Source: Streptomyces zingiberis (GTDB lineage Bacteria; Actinomycetota; Actinomycetes; Streptomycetales; Streptomycetaceae). Taken from it: a stretch of DNA of 64,000 bases. The position numbers and the translations under genes were made by a program. Positions within the stretch are counted from its first letter, which is position 1. Every line of letters begins with the position of its first letter. The notes under the pieces are model-generated. The model searched no databases. It saw only the letters and a program-made list of their open reading frames with translations, and had not been told where the DNA came from. Shown here in pieces: positions 1-7,366 of this stretch. The stretch spans positions 53,305 through 117,304 of the forward strand of contig NZ_JAATEN010000022.1 of assembly GCF_012034935.1 (NCBI RefSeq), in the 5' to 3' direction.

Positions 1-410
1 ACGCCATCGAGCTGCGGCCGGGCGGCGGCGCGAAGTTCGCCCGCTCGGCCGGTGCCTCCGTGCAGCTGCTCGCGAAGGAGGGGGCCATGGCCCACCTCCG
101 CATGCCGTCCGGGGAGATCCGCCTGGTCGACGTCCGCTGCCGCGCCACCGTCGGCGAGGTCGGCAACGCCGAGCAGTCGAACATCAACTGGGGCAAGGCC
201 GGCCGGATGCGCTGGAAGGGCGTCCGTCCGACCGTCCGCGGTGTCGTGATGAACCCCGTCGACCACCCGCACGGTGGTGGTGAGGGCAAGACCTCCGGTG
301 GTCGCCACCCGGTCTCGCCGTGGGGTCAGAAGGAAGGCCGTACGCGCTCGCCGAAGAAGGCCAGCAACAAGTACATCGTCCGCCGCCGCAAGACGAACAA
401 GAAGCGCTAG
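1..410 (+). CDS. rplB: 50S ribosomal protein L2 (uL2), C-terminal part
   Basis: Only the 3' part is present; the gene enters from the left edge, with the first complete codon at base 3. The visible ~135 residues are the C-terminal half of uL2, which binds 23S rRNA and lies near the peptidyl-transferase centre. The sequence shows the diagnostic NPVDHPHGGGEGK stretch containing the conserved histidine and the basic tail ending in KKR. It is followed after 12 bases by rpsS in the usual S10-operon order. The call is certain; only the 5' end is missing. Confidence 0.97.
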   Translation, partial: AIELRPGGGAKFARSAGASVQLLAKEGAMAHLRMPSGEIRLVDVRCRATVGEVGNAEQSNINWGKAGRMRWKGVRPTVRGVVMNPVDHPHGGGEGKTSGGRHPVSPWGQKEGRTRSPKKASNKYIVRRRKTNKKR

Positions 411-422
411 GAGCGGGTTCAG

Positions 423-704
423 ATGCCGCGCAGTCTCAAGAAGGGGCCCTTCGTCGACGACCACCTCATCAAGAAGGTGGACACGCAGAACGAAGCCGGC
501 ACCAAGAACGTCATCAAGACCTGGTCCCGCCGCTCGATGATCGTCCCGGCCATGCTCGGCCACACGATCGCGGTGCACGACGGCCGCAAGCACGTCCCGG
601 TGTTCGTCACCGAGTCGATGGTCGGCCACAAGCTCGGCGAGTTCGCGCCGACCCGCACCTTCCGCGGCCACGTCAAGGACGACCGCAAGTCGAAGCGTCG
701 CTGA
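423..704 (+). CDS. rpsS: 30S ribosomal protein S19 (uS19)
   Basis: 93 residues, the normal length. The N-terminus PRSLKKGPFVDDHL and the internal GHKLGEFAPTRTFRGH block are hallmarks of uS19, which sits in the 30S head with S13 and contacts the tRNA/mRNA region. It starts with ATG 12 bases after rplB and ends in a lysine/arginine-rich tail. It is part of the co-directional S10 operon, so expression presumably follows the upstream promoter, which lies outside the window. Confidence 0.97.
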   Translation: MPRSLKKGPFVDDHLIKKVDTQNEAGTKNVIKTWSRRSMIVPAMLGHTIAVHDGRKHVPVFVTESMVGHKLGEFAPTRTFRGHVKDDRKSKRR

Positions 705-747
705 CGGGCGGAGTGCGAAGACCATGACAGACACCGAAGGGACAACC

Positions 748-1095
748 ATGGAAGCCAGGGCCCAGGCGCGGTACCTCCGCGTCACGCCCATGAAGGCCCG
801 CCGTGTGGTGGACCTCATCCGTGGCATGGATGCCACGGAGGCCCAGGCGGTCCTGCGTTTCGCCCCGCAGGCCGCGAGCGTGCCGGTGGCCAAGGTGCTC
901 GACAGCGCCATCGCCAACGCCGCGCACAACTACGACCACACCGACGCCGGCAGCCTCTTCATCTCCGAGGCGTACGTCGACGAGGGCCCGACCCTGAAGC
1001 GGTTCCGTCCGCGCGCCCAGGGCCGCGCCTACCGGATCCGCAAGCGGACCAGCCACATCACCGTGGTCGTCAGCAGCAAGGAAGGAACCCGGTAA
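748..1095 (+). CDS. rplV: 50S ribosomal protein L22 (uL22)
   Basis: uL22 lines the nascent-peptide exit tunnel. From ATG 748 the protein is 115 aa, begins MEARAQARYLRVTPMKARRV and shows the conserved C-terminal RAQGRAYRIRKRTSHI strand. An in-frame ATG at 724 would add MTDTEGTT. I chose 748 because a purine-rich GAAGGGA lies seven bases upstream and the family usually starts close to the EARAxARYxR motif; 724 remains possible. The stop TAA overlaps the rpsC start as TAATG, indicating translational coupling. Confidence 0.93.
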   Translation: MEARAQARYLRVTPMKARRVVDLIRGMDATEAQAVLRFAPQAASVPVAKVLDSAIANAAHNYDHTDAGSLFISEAYVDEGPTLKRFRPRAQGRAYRIRKRTSHITVVVSSKEGTR

Positions 1096-1925
1096 TGGGC
1101 CAGAAGGTTAACCCGCACGGGTTCCGGCTCGGCATCACCACGGACTTCAAGTCCCGGTGGTACGCCGACAAGCTGTACAAGGACTACGTCAAGGAAGACG
1201 TCGCCATCCGCCGGATGATGACGAAGGGCATGGAGCGCGCCGGTATCTCCAAGGTGGAGATCGAGCGCACCCGTGACCGCGTCCGCGTCGACATCCACAC
1301 CGCCCGGCCGGGCATCGTCATCGGCCGCCGCGGCGCGGAGGCCGACCGTATCCGCGGTGAGCTGGAGAAGCTCACCGGCAAGCAGGTCCAGCTGAACATC
1401 CTCGAGGTCAAGAACCCCGAGACGGATGCCCAGCTGGTCGCGCAGGCCGTCGCGGAGCAGCTCTCCTCCCGCGTCTCCTTCCGTCGCGCCATGCGCAAGA
1501 GCATGCAGTCGACGATGAAGGCCGGCGCCAAGGGCATCAAGATCCAGTGCGGTGGCCGTCTCGGCGGCGCCGAGATGTCCCGCTCGGAGTTCTACCGCGA
1601 GGGCCGGGTGCCCCTGCACACCCTCCGCGCCAACGTCGACTACGGCTTCTTCGAGGCCAAGACGACCTTCGGCCGGATCGGTGTGAAGGTGTGGATCTAC
1701 AAGGGCGACGTCAAGAACATCGCCGAGGTGCGCGCCGAGAACGCCGCCGCCCGGGCGGGTAACCGTCCCGCGCGCGGTGGCGGCGACCGGGCGCCCCGCG
1801 GCCGTGGTGGAGAGCGCGGTGGCCGCGGTCGCAAGCCGCAGCAGCAGTCCGCTCCGGCCGAGGCCAAGGCCGAGGCCCCCGCAGCCGCTGCCGCCGAGCC
1901 GAGCGCTGCCGGAAAGGAGAGCTGA
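1095..1925 (+). CDS. rpsC: 30S ribosomal protein S3 (uS3)
   Basis: 276 aa. The N-terminal KH domain carries the GRRG loop at residues 77-80, and the C-terminal S3 domain follows to about residue 210. uS3 sits at the mRNA entry tunnel and contributes mRNA helicase activity. The last ~60 residues form an Arg/Gly-rich then Ala/Glu-rich low-complexity tail absent from E. coli S3 but, from memory, usual in streptomycetes. It overlaps the rplV stop by one base and is followed by rplP after three bases. Confidence 0.97.
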   Translation: MGQKVNPHGFRLGITTDFKSRWYADKLYKDYVKEDVAIRRMMTKGMERAGISKVEIERTRDRVRVDIHTARPGIVIGRRGAEADRIRGELEKLTGKQVQLNILEVKNPETDAQLVAQAVAEQLSSRVSFRRAMRKSMQSTMKAGAKGIKIQCGGRLGGAEMSRSEFYREGRVPLHTLRANVDYGFFEAKTTFGRIGVKVWIYKGDVKNIAEVRAENAAARAGNRPARGGGDRAPRGRGGERGGRGRKPQQQSAPAEAKAEAPAAAAAEPSAAGKES

Positions 1926-1928
1926 CCC

Positions 1929-2348
1929 ATGCTGATCCCTCGGAGGGTCAAGCACCGCAAGCAGCACCACCCCAAGCGCAGTGGCATGGCCAAGGGTGGT
2001 ACGGAGCTGGCGTTCGGCGAGTACGGCATCCAGGCCGTCACCCCGGCCTATGTGACGAACCGGCAGATCGAGGCTGCTCGTATCGCCATGACCCGTCACA
2101 TCAAGCGTGGCGGCAAGGTCTGGATCAACATCTACCCGGACCGCCCGCTGACGAAGAAGCCGGCCGAGACCCGCATGGGTTCCGGTAAGGGTTCCCCGGA
2201 GTGGTGGATCGCGAACGTCAAGCCCGGTCGGGTGATGTTCGAGCTGTCTTTCCCGAACGAGAAGGTTGCCCGGGAGGCGCTGACCCGCGCCGCCCACAAG
2301 CTTCCGATGAAGTGCCGGATCGTCCGGCGCGAGGCAGGTGAGTCGTGA
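1929..2348 (+). CDS. rplP: 50S ribosomal protein L16 (uL16)
   Basis: 139 aa, standard length, beginning MLIPRRVKHRKQHHP and containing the conserved GxGKGxPEWW-type segment (MGSGKGSPEWWIANV). uL16 organises the A-site tRNA region of the 50S subunit. It is embedded in the S10 operon. Its TGA stop overlaps the ATG of rpmC (ATGA), so L16 and L29 are probably translationally coupled. Confidence 0.97.
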   Translation: MLIPRRVKHRKQHHPKRSGMAKGGTELAFGEYGIQAVTPAYVTNRQIEAARIAMTRHIKRGGKVWINIYPDRPLTKKPAETRMGSGKGSPEWWIANVKPGRVMFELSFPNEKVAREALTRAAHKLPMKCRIVRREAGES

Positions 2349-2572
2349 TGGCGACCGAAACCAAGGCGTCCGCGCTGCGTGAGCTGGGCGACGAGGAACT
2401 CGTCGGGAAGCTTCGCGAGGCCAAGGAGGAGCTGTTCAACCTCCGCTTCCAGGCGGCGACCGGACAGCTGGAGAACCACGGCCGGCTGAAGGCCGTCCGC
2501 AAGGACATCGCCCGGATCTACACCCTGATGCGGGAGCGCGAGCTCGGCATCGAGACGGTGGAGAGCGCCTGA
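2348..2572 (+). CDS. rpmC: 50S ribosomal protein L29 (uL29)
   Basis: 74 aa from ATG 2348. A GTG three bases upstream (2345) is also in frame, but the ATG sits in the ATGA overlap with rplP and gives the usual family length. It is a two-helix protein with ELRELGDEELVGKLREAKEELFN-type N-terminal helix and the conserved NHGRLKxVRKDIARI signature in the second helix. uL29 lies by the tunnel exit and forms part of the docking site for trigger factor and SRP. Its stop overlaps the rpsQ start. Confidence 0.95.
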   Translation: MATETKASALRELGDEELVGKLREAKEELFNLRFQAATGQLENHGRLKAVRKDIARIYTLMRERELGIETVESA

Positions 2573-2856
2573 TGAGCGAGACGAATGTGACTGCAGAGAA
2601 GAACGAGCGCGGCTTCCGCAAGACCCGTGAGGGCCTCGTGGTCAGCGACAAGATGGACAAGACCGTCGTCGTCGCCGTCGAGGACCGCGTGAAGCACGCC
2701 CTGTACGGCAAGGTCGTCCGCCGTACCAACAAGCTCAAGGCGCACGACGAGCAGAACGCTGCCGGTGTCGGCGACCGCGTCCTCCTGATGGAGACCCGGC
2801 CGCTGTCCGCCACCAAGCGCTGGCGCATCGTCGAGATCCTCGAGAAGGCGAAGTAA
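2572..2856 (+). CDS. rpsQ: 30S ribosomal protein S17 (uS17)
   Basis: 94 aa with an OB fold; the GLVVSDKMDKTVVVAVED strand block and the ETRPLSATKRWR motif identify uS17, a primary 16S rRNA binder. It carries a short N-terminal extension, as is usual in actinobacteria. It is the last gene of the S10 unit as defined in E. coli, and here it is followed by 128 bases holding three consecutive hairpins before rplN, the only sizeable gap in this part of the cluster. Confidence 0.96.
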   Translation: MSETNVTAEKNERGFRKTREGLVVSDKMDKTVVVAVEDRVKHALYGKVVRRTNKLKAHDEQNAAGVGDRVLLMETRPLSATKRWRIVEILEKAK

Positions 2857-2863
2857 GCCAGGA

Positions 2864-2956
2864 GCCGTTCCCGCCGGGGACGGCGTGAGAGAACCTGAGG
2901 TTTCCCCTCAGGCCAGTTCCGCCAGGCTCGGCAGGGACTCTGCGGAGTCCCTGCCG
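2864..2956 (+). promoter_or_regulatory. three consecutive stem-loops in the rpsQ-rplN gap
   Basis: Hairpin 1 pairs 2864-2872 with 2876-2884 (nine pairs including one G-T, triloop). Hairpin 2 pairs 2894-2900 with 2906-2912 (CCTGAGG/CCTCAGG, perfect). Hairpin 3 pairs 2929-2940 with 2945-2956 (twelve perfect pairs, TGCG loop, and two more outer pairs if a wobble is allowed). There is no T-run. The position equals the S10/spc operon boundary of E. coli. They could be a partial terminator, an mRNA stabiliser, or a ribosomal-protein binding leader for rplN; sequence alone cannot separate these. Confidence 0.7.
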
Positions 2957-2984
2957 GGAACCGGCAGACGATCAGGAGATAGAC

Positions 2985-3353
2985 GTGATCCAGCAGGAGT
3001 CGCGACTGCGGGTCGCCGACAACACGGGTGCGAAGGAAATCCTTTGCATCCGTGTGCTCGGCGGGTCCGGTCGCCGCTACGCGGGCATCGGTGACGTCAT
3101 CGTCGCCACCGTGAAGGATGCGATCCCCGGCGGCAACGTGAAGAAGGGTGACGTCATCAAGGCGGTCATCGTTCGCACGGTGAAGGAGCGCCGCCGCGCC
3201 GACGGCTCGTACATCCGCTTCGACGAGAACGCGGCCGTCATCCTCAAGAACGACGGTGACCCCCGCGGCACCCGCATCTTCGGCCCGGTGGGCCGGGAGC
3301 TGCGCGAGAAGAAGTTCATGAAGATCATCTCGCTCGCGCCGGAGGTGCTGTAA
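2985..3353 (+). CDS. rplN: 50S ribosomal protein L14 (uL14)
   Basis: 122 aa from GTG 2985, with an AGGAG Shine-Dalgarno sequence a few bases upstream. It starts MIQQESRLRVADNTGAKEIL and has the GRRYAGIGDVIVATVKDAIP block typical of uL14, which forms intersubunit bridge B8 and binds RsfS. Length is exactly that of the family. It opens the spc block and lies 3 bases from rplX. Confidence 0.97.
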   Translation: MIQQESRLRVADNTGAKEILCIRVLGGSGRRYAGIGDVIVATVKDAIPGGNVKKGDVIKAVIVRTVKERRRADGSYIRFDENAAVILKNDGDPRGTRIFGPVGRELREKKFMKIISLAPEVL

Positions 3354-3356
3354 CCG

Positions 3357-3680
3357 ATGAAGATCAAGAAGGGCGACCTGGTCCAGATCATCACCGGCAA
3401 GGACAGGGGCAAGCAGGGCAAGGTCATCCAGGCCTTCCCCCGCGAGGACCGTGTCCTGGTCGAGGGTGTCAACCGGGTCAAGAAGCACACCAAGGCCGGC
3501 CAGACCGCCCGCGGTTCGAAGACCGGTGGCATCGTCACGACCGAGGCCCCGATCCACGTGAGCAACGTCCAGCTCGTGGTGGAGAAGGACGGCAAGAAGG
3601 TCGTCACGCGCGTCGGCTACCGCTTCGACGACGAAGGCAACAAGATCCGCGTTGCCAAGCGGACCGGTGAGGACATCTGA
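3357..3680 (+). CDS. rplX: 50S ribosomal protein L24 (uL24)
   Basis: 107 aa. A KOW motif spans about residues 4-30 (KKGDLVQIITGKDRGKQG), followed by the VNxVKKHTK segment. uL24 is an assembly-initiator protein that binds the 5' domain of 23S rRNA near the tunnel exit. The stop codon shares its last base with the ATG of rplE, so the two are coupled. Confidence 0.97.
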   Translation: MKIKKGDLVQIITGKDRGKQGKVIQAFPREDRVLVEGVNRVKKHTKAGQTARGSKTGGIVTTEAPIHVSNVQLVVEKDGKKVVTRVGYRFDDEGNKIRVAKRTGEDI

Positions 3681-4240
3681 TGACTGCCACCACAGTGACC
3701 CCGCGTCTCAAGCAGCGCTACCGCGAGGAGATCACGGGCAAGCTGCGTGAGGAGTTCTCCTACGAGAACGTCATGCAGACCCCGGGTCTCACGAAGATCG
3801 TGGTCAACATGGGTGTGGGCGACGCCGCCCGCGACTCCAAGCTGATCGAGGGCGCCATCCGCGACCTCACCACGATCACCGGCCAGAAGCCGTCGGTCAC
3901 CAAGGCCCGGAAGTCCATCGCGCAGTTCAAGCTGCGTGAGGGCCAGCCGATCGGCGCCCATGTCACCCTCCGCGGTGACCGCATGTGGGAGTTCCTCGAC
4001 CGGCTGCTGTCGCTCGCGCTGCCGCGCATCCGCGACTTCCGCGGCCTGTCGCCGAAGCAGTTCGACGGCCGGGGCAACTACACCTTCGGTCTCACGGAGC
4101 AGGTCATGTTCCACGAGATCGACCAGGACAAGATCGACCGGGTCCGGGGCATGGACATCACCGTGGTCACCACGGCGACCAACGACGAAGAGGGCCGTGC
4201 CCTCCTGCGTCACCTCGGCTTCCCGTTCAAGGAGAACTGA
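3680..4240 (+). CDS. rplE: 50S ribosomal protein L5 (uL5)
   Basis: 186 aa. Conserved segments include TKIVVNMGVGDA near residue 35, the KARKSIAQFKLREGQPIG block and FRGLSPKQFDGRGNYTFG in the C-terminal half. uL5 binds 5S rRNA in the central protuberance. A short N-terminal Thr-rich extension precedes the conserved core. It starts on the last base of the rplX stop and is followed two bases later by the S14 gene. Confidence 0.97.
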   Translation: MTATTVTPRLKQRYREEITGKLREEFSYENVMQTPGLTKIVVNMGVGDAARDSKLIEGAIRDLTTITGQKPSVTKARKSIAQFKLREGQPIGAHVTLRGDRMWEFLDRLLSLALPRIRDFRGLSPKQFDGRGNYTFGLTEQVMFHEIDQDKIDRVRGMDITVVTTATNDEEGRALLRHLGFPFKEN

Positions 4241-4242
4241 CC

Positions 4243-4428
4243 GTGGCGAAGAAGGCTCTGATCGCTAAGGCCGCCCGCAAGCCGAAGTTCGGTGTGCGCG
4301 CGTACACCCGCTGCCAGCGCTGCGGCCGGCCCCACTCCGTCTACCGCAAGTTCGGCCTCTGCCGTGTGTGCCTCCGTGAGATGGCGCACCGCGGCGAGCT
4401 GCCGGGCGTCACCAAGAGCTCCTGGTAG
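4243..4428 (+). CDS. rpsZ: 30S ribosomal protein S14 type Z (zinc-binding uS14)
   Basis: 61 aa from GTG 4243, two bases after the rplE stop. Zinc ligands are Cys24, Cys27, Cys40 and Cys43 (CQRC...CRVC), so this is the short zinc-ribbon (C+) form; actinobacteria usually also keep a longer zinc-free paralogue, often under Zur control, elsewhere. The protein belongs to the 30S head. The family symbol rpsN is also used. A 251-base gap follows before rpsH. Confidence 0.96.
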   Translation: MAKKALIAKAARKPKFGVRAYTRCQRCGRPHSVYRKFGLCRVCLREMAHRGELPGVTKSSW

Positions 4429-4679
4429 GAGTCCTCCCCGGACTCCCAGCCAGGACTCTCGGTAAGCCGTCCGCGGCCCGGTGGGAGCCCGGCCCGTTCC
4501 GCCTCTGCGTTTCCCGTAGAGTGGAAGGGTTGGGCGCCCGCCGTCCGCGGCCGTCCGCGGGCCGTGCCCGTTTGACACTTACTACGCCGTAGGTCCCCGC
4601 GCCGCACCCGTCCCGAGAACATGTCGGGGAGAGGGATGGCGCAGACAGGAAACCCCGGCGAGAGAGGCCGAAGGCCATC
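4429..4679 (+). promoter_or_regulatory. S14-S8 intergenic region with possible weak promoter
   Basis: 251 bases without a gene. It contains TTGACA at 4572-4577 and TAGGTC at 4590-4595, the only consensus-like -35 in the spc block, but the spacing between them is just 12 bases and no good -10 lies 17-18 bases downstream. A small near-palindrome CTACGCCGTAG (4583-4593) overlaps the same place. A secondary promoter for rpsH to rplO is possible but not demonstrated. Confidence 0.3.
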
Positions 4680-5078
4680 ATGACCATGACCGACCCCATC
4701 GCAGACATGCTGACTCGTCTGCGGAACGCCAACTCGGCTTATCACGACGCCGTCGTGATGCCGCACAGCAAGATCAAGTCGCACATCGCGGAGATCCTCC
4801 AGCAGGAGGGCTTCATCACGGGGTGGCGGACCGAGGACGCCGAGGTGGGCAAGAACCTCGTCCTGGAGCTGAAGTTCGGCCCCAACCGCGAGCGCTCGAT
4901 CGCCGGCATCAAGCGGATCTCGAAGCCGGGCCTGCGGGTCTACGCGAAGTCCACCAATCTGCCGAAGGTGCTCGGCGGCCTGGGCGTGGCGATCATCTCC
5001 ACGTCCCACGGGCTGCTCACCGGCCAGCAGGCGCAGAAGAAGGGCGTAGGCGGGGAAGTCCTCGCCTACGTCTGGTAA
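4680..5078 (+). CDS. rpsH: 30S ribosomal protein S8 (uS8)
   Basis: 132 aa from ATG 4680 (MTMTDPIADMLTRLRNANSA); the second ATG at 4686 would shorten it by two residues, and 4680 gives the usual actinobacterial N-terminus. The C-terminal GLGVAIISTSHGLLT and GGEVLAYVW blocks are diagnostic. uS8 is a primary 16S rRNA binder and, in E. coli, the autogenous repressor of the spc operon; whether it does so here is unknown. rplF follows after 19 bases with an AAGGAGG ribosome binding site. Confidence 0.97.
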   Translation: MTMTDPIADMLTRLRNANSAYHDAVVMPHSKIKSHIAEILQQEGFITGWRTEDAEVGKNLVLELKFGPNRERSIAGIKRISKPGLRVYAKSTNLPKVLGGLGVAIISTSHGLLTGQQAQKKGVGGEVLAYVW

Positions 5079-5097
5079 TCGGGAAGGAGGAACTGCA

Positions 5098-5637
5098 ATG
5101 TCGCGTATCGGCAAGCTCCCCATCTCGGTTCCCGCCGGCGTGGACGTCACCATCGATGGCCGTACGGTCGCCGTGAAGGGCCCCAAGGGTTCCCTCACGC
5201 ACACCGTTGCCGCGCCCATCGAGGTCAGCCGGGACGAGGACGGCGTCATCGCCGTCACCCGCCCCAACGACGAGCGTCAGAACAAGGCCCTGCACGGCCT
5301 GTCCCGCACGCTGGTGGCGAACATGATCACCGGGGTGACCGAGGGATACCGGAAGAACCTGGAGATCAGCGGGGTCGGCTACCGCGTCCAGGCGAAGGGC
5401 TCCGACCTGGAGTTCTCGCTGGGCTACAGCCACCCGATCCTGATCAAGGCTCCCGAGGGCATCAGCTTCAAGGTCGAGTCCCCGACCAAGCTGAGCGTCG
5501 AGGGCATCGACAAGCAGCAGGTCGGTGAGGTCGCGGCCAACATCCGCAAGCTGCGGAAGCCCGACCCGTACAAGGCCAAGGGCGTGAAGTACGCCGGCGA
5601 GGTCATCCGGCGCAAGGTCGGAAAGGCTGGTAAGTAA
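5098..5637 (+). CDS. rplF: 50S ribosomal protein L6 (uL6)
   Basis: 179 aa, starting MSRIGKLPISVPAGVDV. Two tandem L6 domains are visible, the second around residues 85-165 (GVGYRVQAKGSDLEFSLGYSHP, VGEVAANIRKLRKPDPYKAKG). uL6 supports the factor-binding region near the sarcin-ricin loop. The ATG follows a good AAGGAGG site. rplR begins three bases after its stop. Confidence 0.97.
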   Translation: MSRIGKLPISVPAGVDVTIDGRTVAVKGPKGSLTHTVAAPIEVSRDEDGVIAVTRPNDERQNKALHGLSRTLVANMITGVTEGYRKNLEISGVGYRVQAKGSDLEFSLGYSHPILIKAPEGISFKVESPTKLSVEGIDKQQVGEVAANIRKLRKPDPYKAKGVKYAGEVIRRKVGKAGK

Positions 5638-5640
5638 GCC

Positions 5641-6024
5641 ATGGCATACGGCGTGAAGATCGCCAAGGGCGACGCCCGGAAGCGCGCCGCCGTCAAGCGG
5701 CGCCACATCCGCGTCCGCAAGCGGGTCTCCGGTACGCCGGAGCGTCCCCGCCTGGTCGTGACGCGCTCGAACCGTCACATGGTCGCCCAGGTCGTCGACG
5801 ACGTCGCGGGCCGCACCCTGGCCTCGGCTTCGACCCTGGACACGTCCATCCGTGGCGGCGAGGGCGACAAGAGCAGCCAGGCCCAGAAGGTCGGCGCGCT
5901 GGTCGCCGAGCGGGCCAAGGCCGCCGGCATCGAGGCCGTCGTGTTCGACCGCGGTGGCAACCAGTACGCGGGGCGGATCGCCGCTCTGGCCGACGCCGCC
6001 CGCGAGGCCGGGCTCAAGTTCTGA
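5641..6024 (+). CDS. rplR: 50S ribosomal protein L18 (uL18)
   Basis: 127 aa. The Lys/Arg-rich N-terminus (RKRAAVKRRHIRVRKRVSGT) and the C-terminal FDRGGNQYAGRIAALADAAREAGL block identify uL18, which binds 5S rRNA together with L5. It starts with ATG three bases after rplF and precedes rpsE by 44 bases. Confidence 0.97.
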   Translation: MAYGVKIAKGDARKRAAVKRRHIRVRKRVSGTPERPRLVVTRSNRHMVAQVVDDVAGRTLASASTLDTSIRGGEGDKSSQAQKVGALVAERAKAAGIEAVVFDRGGNQYAGRIAALADAAREAGLKF

Positions 6025-6068
6025 GCACGGTTCCGTAGCAGCGGACGTAAACGAGAGAGGTAAATCCA

Positions 6069-6671
6069 ATGGCTGGACCCCAGCGCCGCGGTGGCGGCGC
6101 CGGTGGCGGCGAGCGGCGGGACCGTAAGGGCCGGGACGGCGGCGCCGCCGCCGAGAAGACCGCGTACGTTGAGCGCGTTGTCGCGATCAACCGTGTTGCC
6201 AAGGTTGTGAAGGGTGGTCGTCGCTTCAGCTTCACCGCGCTGGTCGTGGTGGGCGACGGTGACGGCACCGTGGGTGTCGGATACGGCAAGGCCAAGGAGG
6301 TGCCGGCCGCCATCGCCAAGGGTGTGGAGGAGGCCAAGAAGCACTTCTTCAAGGTCCCCCGGATCCAGGGCACCATCCCGCACCCGATCCAGGGCGAGAA
6401 GGCTGCGGGCGTCGTCCTGCTGAAGCCTGCCTCCCCCGGTACCGGTGTGATCGCGGGTGGCCCGGTGCGCGCCGTCCTGGAGTGCGCCGGCATCCACGAC
6501 GTGCTGAGCAAGTCGCTCGGCTCGTCGAACCCGATCAACATCGTGCACGCCACGGTGGCGGCGCTCCGCGGGCTGCAGCGCCCGGAGGAGATCGCGGCCC
6601 GCCGCGGCCTGCCGCTGGAGGACGTCGCCCCCGCGGCTCTGCTGCGGGCGCGTGCCGGAGCGGGTGTGTGA
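6069..6671 (+). CDS. rpsE: 30S ribosomal protein S5 (uS5)
   Basis: 200 aa. A Gly/Arg-rich N-terminal extension (about 30 residues) precedes the double-stranded-RNA-binding-like domain (VVKGGRRFSFTALVVVGD) and the C-terminal domain with the HPIQG and LGSSNPINIVHAT blocks. uS5 is involved in decoding accuracy and mRNA unwinding at the entry site. An AGAGAGG site lies upstream. Its TGA stop overlaps the rpmD ATG. Confidence 0.97.
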   Translation: MAGPQRRGGGAGGGERRDRKGRDGGAAAEKTAYVERVVAINRVAKVVKGGRRFSFTALVVVGDGDGTVGVGYGKAKEVPAAIAKGVEEAKKHFFKVPRIQGTIPHPIQGEKAAGVVLLKPASPGTGVIAGGPVRAVLECAGIHDVLSKSLGSSNPINIVHATVAALRGLQRPEEIAARRGLPLEDVAPAALLRARAGAGV

Positions 6672-6853
6672 TGGCCCGCCTCAAGATCACGCAGAAGAAG
6701 TCGTACATCGGCAGCAAGCAGAACCACCGCGACACCCTTCGTTCGCTCGGCCTGAAGCGCGTGAACGACGTGGTCGTCAAGGAGGACCGCCCCGAGATCC
6801 GCGGCATGGCGCAGACCGTGCGGCACCTCGTGACGGTCGAGGAGGTCGACTGA
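6671..6853 (+). CDS. rpmD: 50S ribosomal protein L30 (uL30)
   Basis: 60 aa, the short bacterial form, MARLKITQKKSYIGSKQNHR and ending HLVTVEEVD. It begins on the last base of the rpsE stop and ends one base before the rplO start, so the three genes are tightly coupled. uL30 is a small 50S surface protein present in actinobacteria and absent from many other lineages. Confidence 0.96.
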   Translation: MARLKITQKKSYIGSKQNHRDTLRSLGLKRVNDVVVKEDRPEIRGMAQTVRHLVTVEEVD

Positions 6854-6854
6854 C

Positions 6855-7310
6855 ATGGCGGAGGACAAGCCGCTGAAGGTCCACAACCTCCGGCCCGCCC
6901 CGGGCGCCAAGACCGCCAAGACCCGTGTGGGTCGTGGCGAGGCGTCCAAGGGTAAGACCGCCGGTCGTGGCACCAAGGGCACCAAGGCCCGTTACCAGGT
7001 TCCGGAGCGCTTCGAGGGCGGGCAGATGCCCCTCCACATGCGTCTCCCGAAGCTGAAGGGGTTCAAGAACCCCTTCCGCACCGAGTACCAGGTCGTGAAC
7101 CTGGACAAGCTGGCCGCGCTGTACCCCGAGGGTGGCGAGGTCACGGTGGCCGATCTGGTCGCCAAGGGCGCGGTTCGCAAGAGCCGTCCCGTGAAGGTGC
7201 TCGGCACCGGTGAGCTCTCCGTGGCGCTGCAGGTGACGGTCGACGCCGTCTCCGGCTCCGCCCAGGAGAAGATCACCGCCGCCGGTGGTTCCGTGAACTG
7301 GTCCGCCTGA
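6855..7310 (+). CDS. rplO: 50S ribosomal protein L15 (uL15)
   Basis: 151 aa. The N-terminal half is the Gly/Lys/Arg-rich extended arm that penetrates 23S rRNA (RVGRGEASKGKTAGRGTKG), and the C-terminal domain carries RLPKLKGFKNPFRTEYQVVN. It is the last ribosomal protein gene of the spc block. A strong terminator-type hairpin lies 21 bases after its stop, separating it from secY. Confidence 0.97.
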   Translation: MAEDKPLKVHNLRPAPGAKTAKTRVGRGEASKGKTAGRGTKGTKARYQVPERFEGGQMPLHMRLPKLKGFKNPFRTEYQVVNLDKLAALYPEGGEVTVADLVAKGAVRKSRPVKVLGTGELSVALQVTVDAVSGSAQEKITAAGGSVNWSA

Positions 7311-7331
7311 GACACGAGCCCGTGAACGGTT

Positions 7332-7366
7332 CAACCGGGGATGCCCTAACGGGGCATCCCCGGTTG
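7332..7366 (+). terminator. strong hairpin after rplO (spc operon terminator)
   Basis: A perfect 14-bp stem (7333-7346 with 7352-7365), plus an outer C-G pair, closes a five-base TAACG loop. It is not followed by a clear T-run, as is common for terminators in high-GC actinobacteria. It lies between rplO and a 484-base gap, so transcription of secY probably restarts from its own promoter. Confidence 0.8.

Noticed and set aside
4572..4600. TTGACA upstream of rpsH as a full promoter
   Set aside because: No -10 hexamer at 17-18 bases; the only TAGGTC is 12 bases away. Kept only as a weak candidate.
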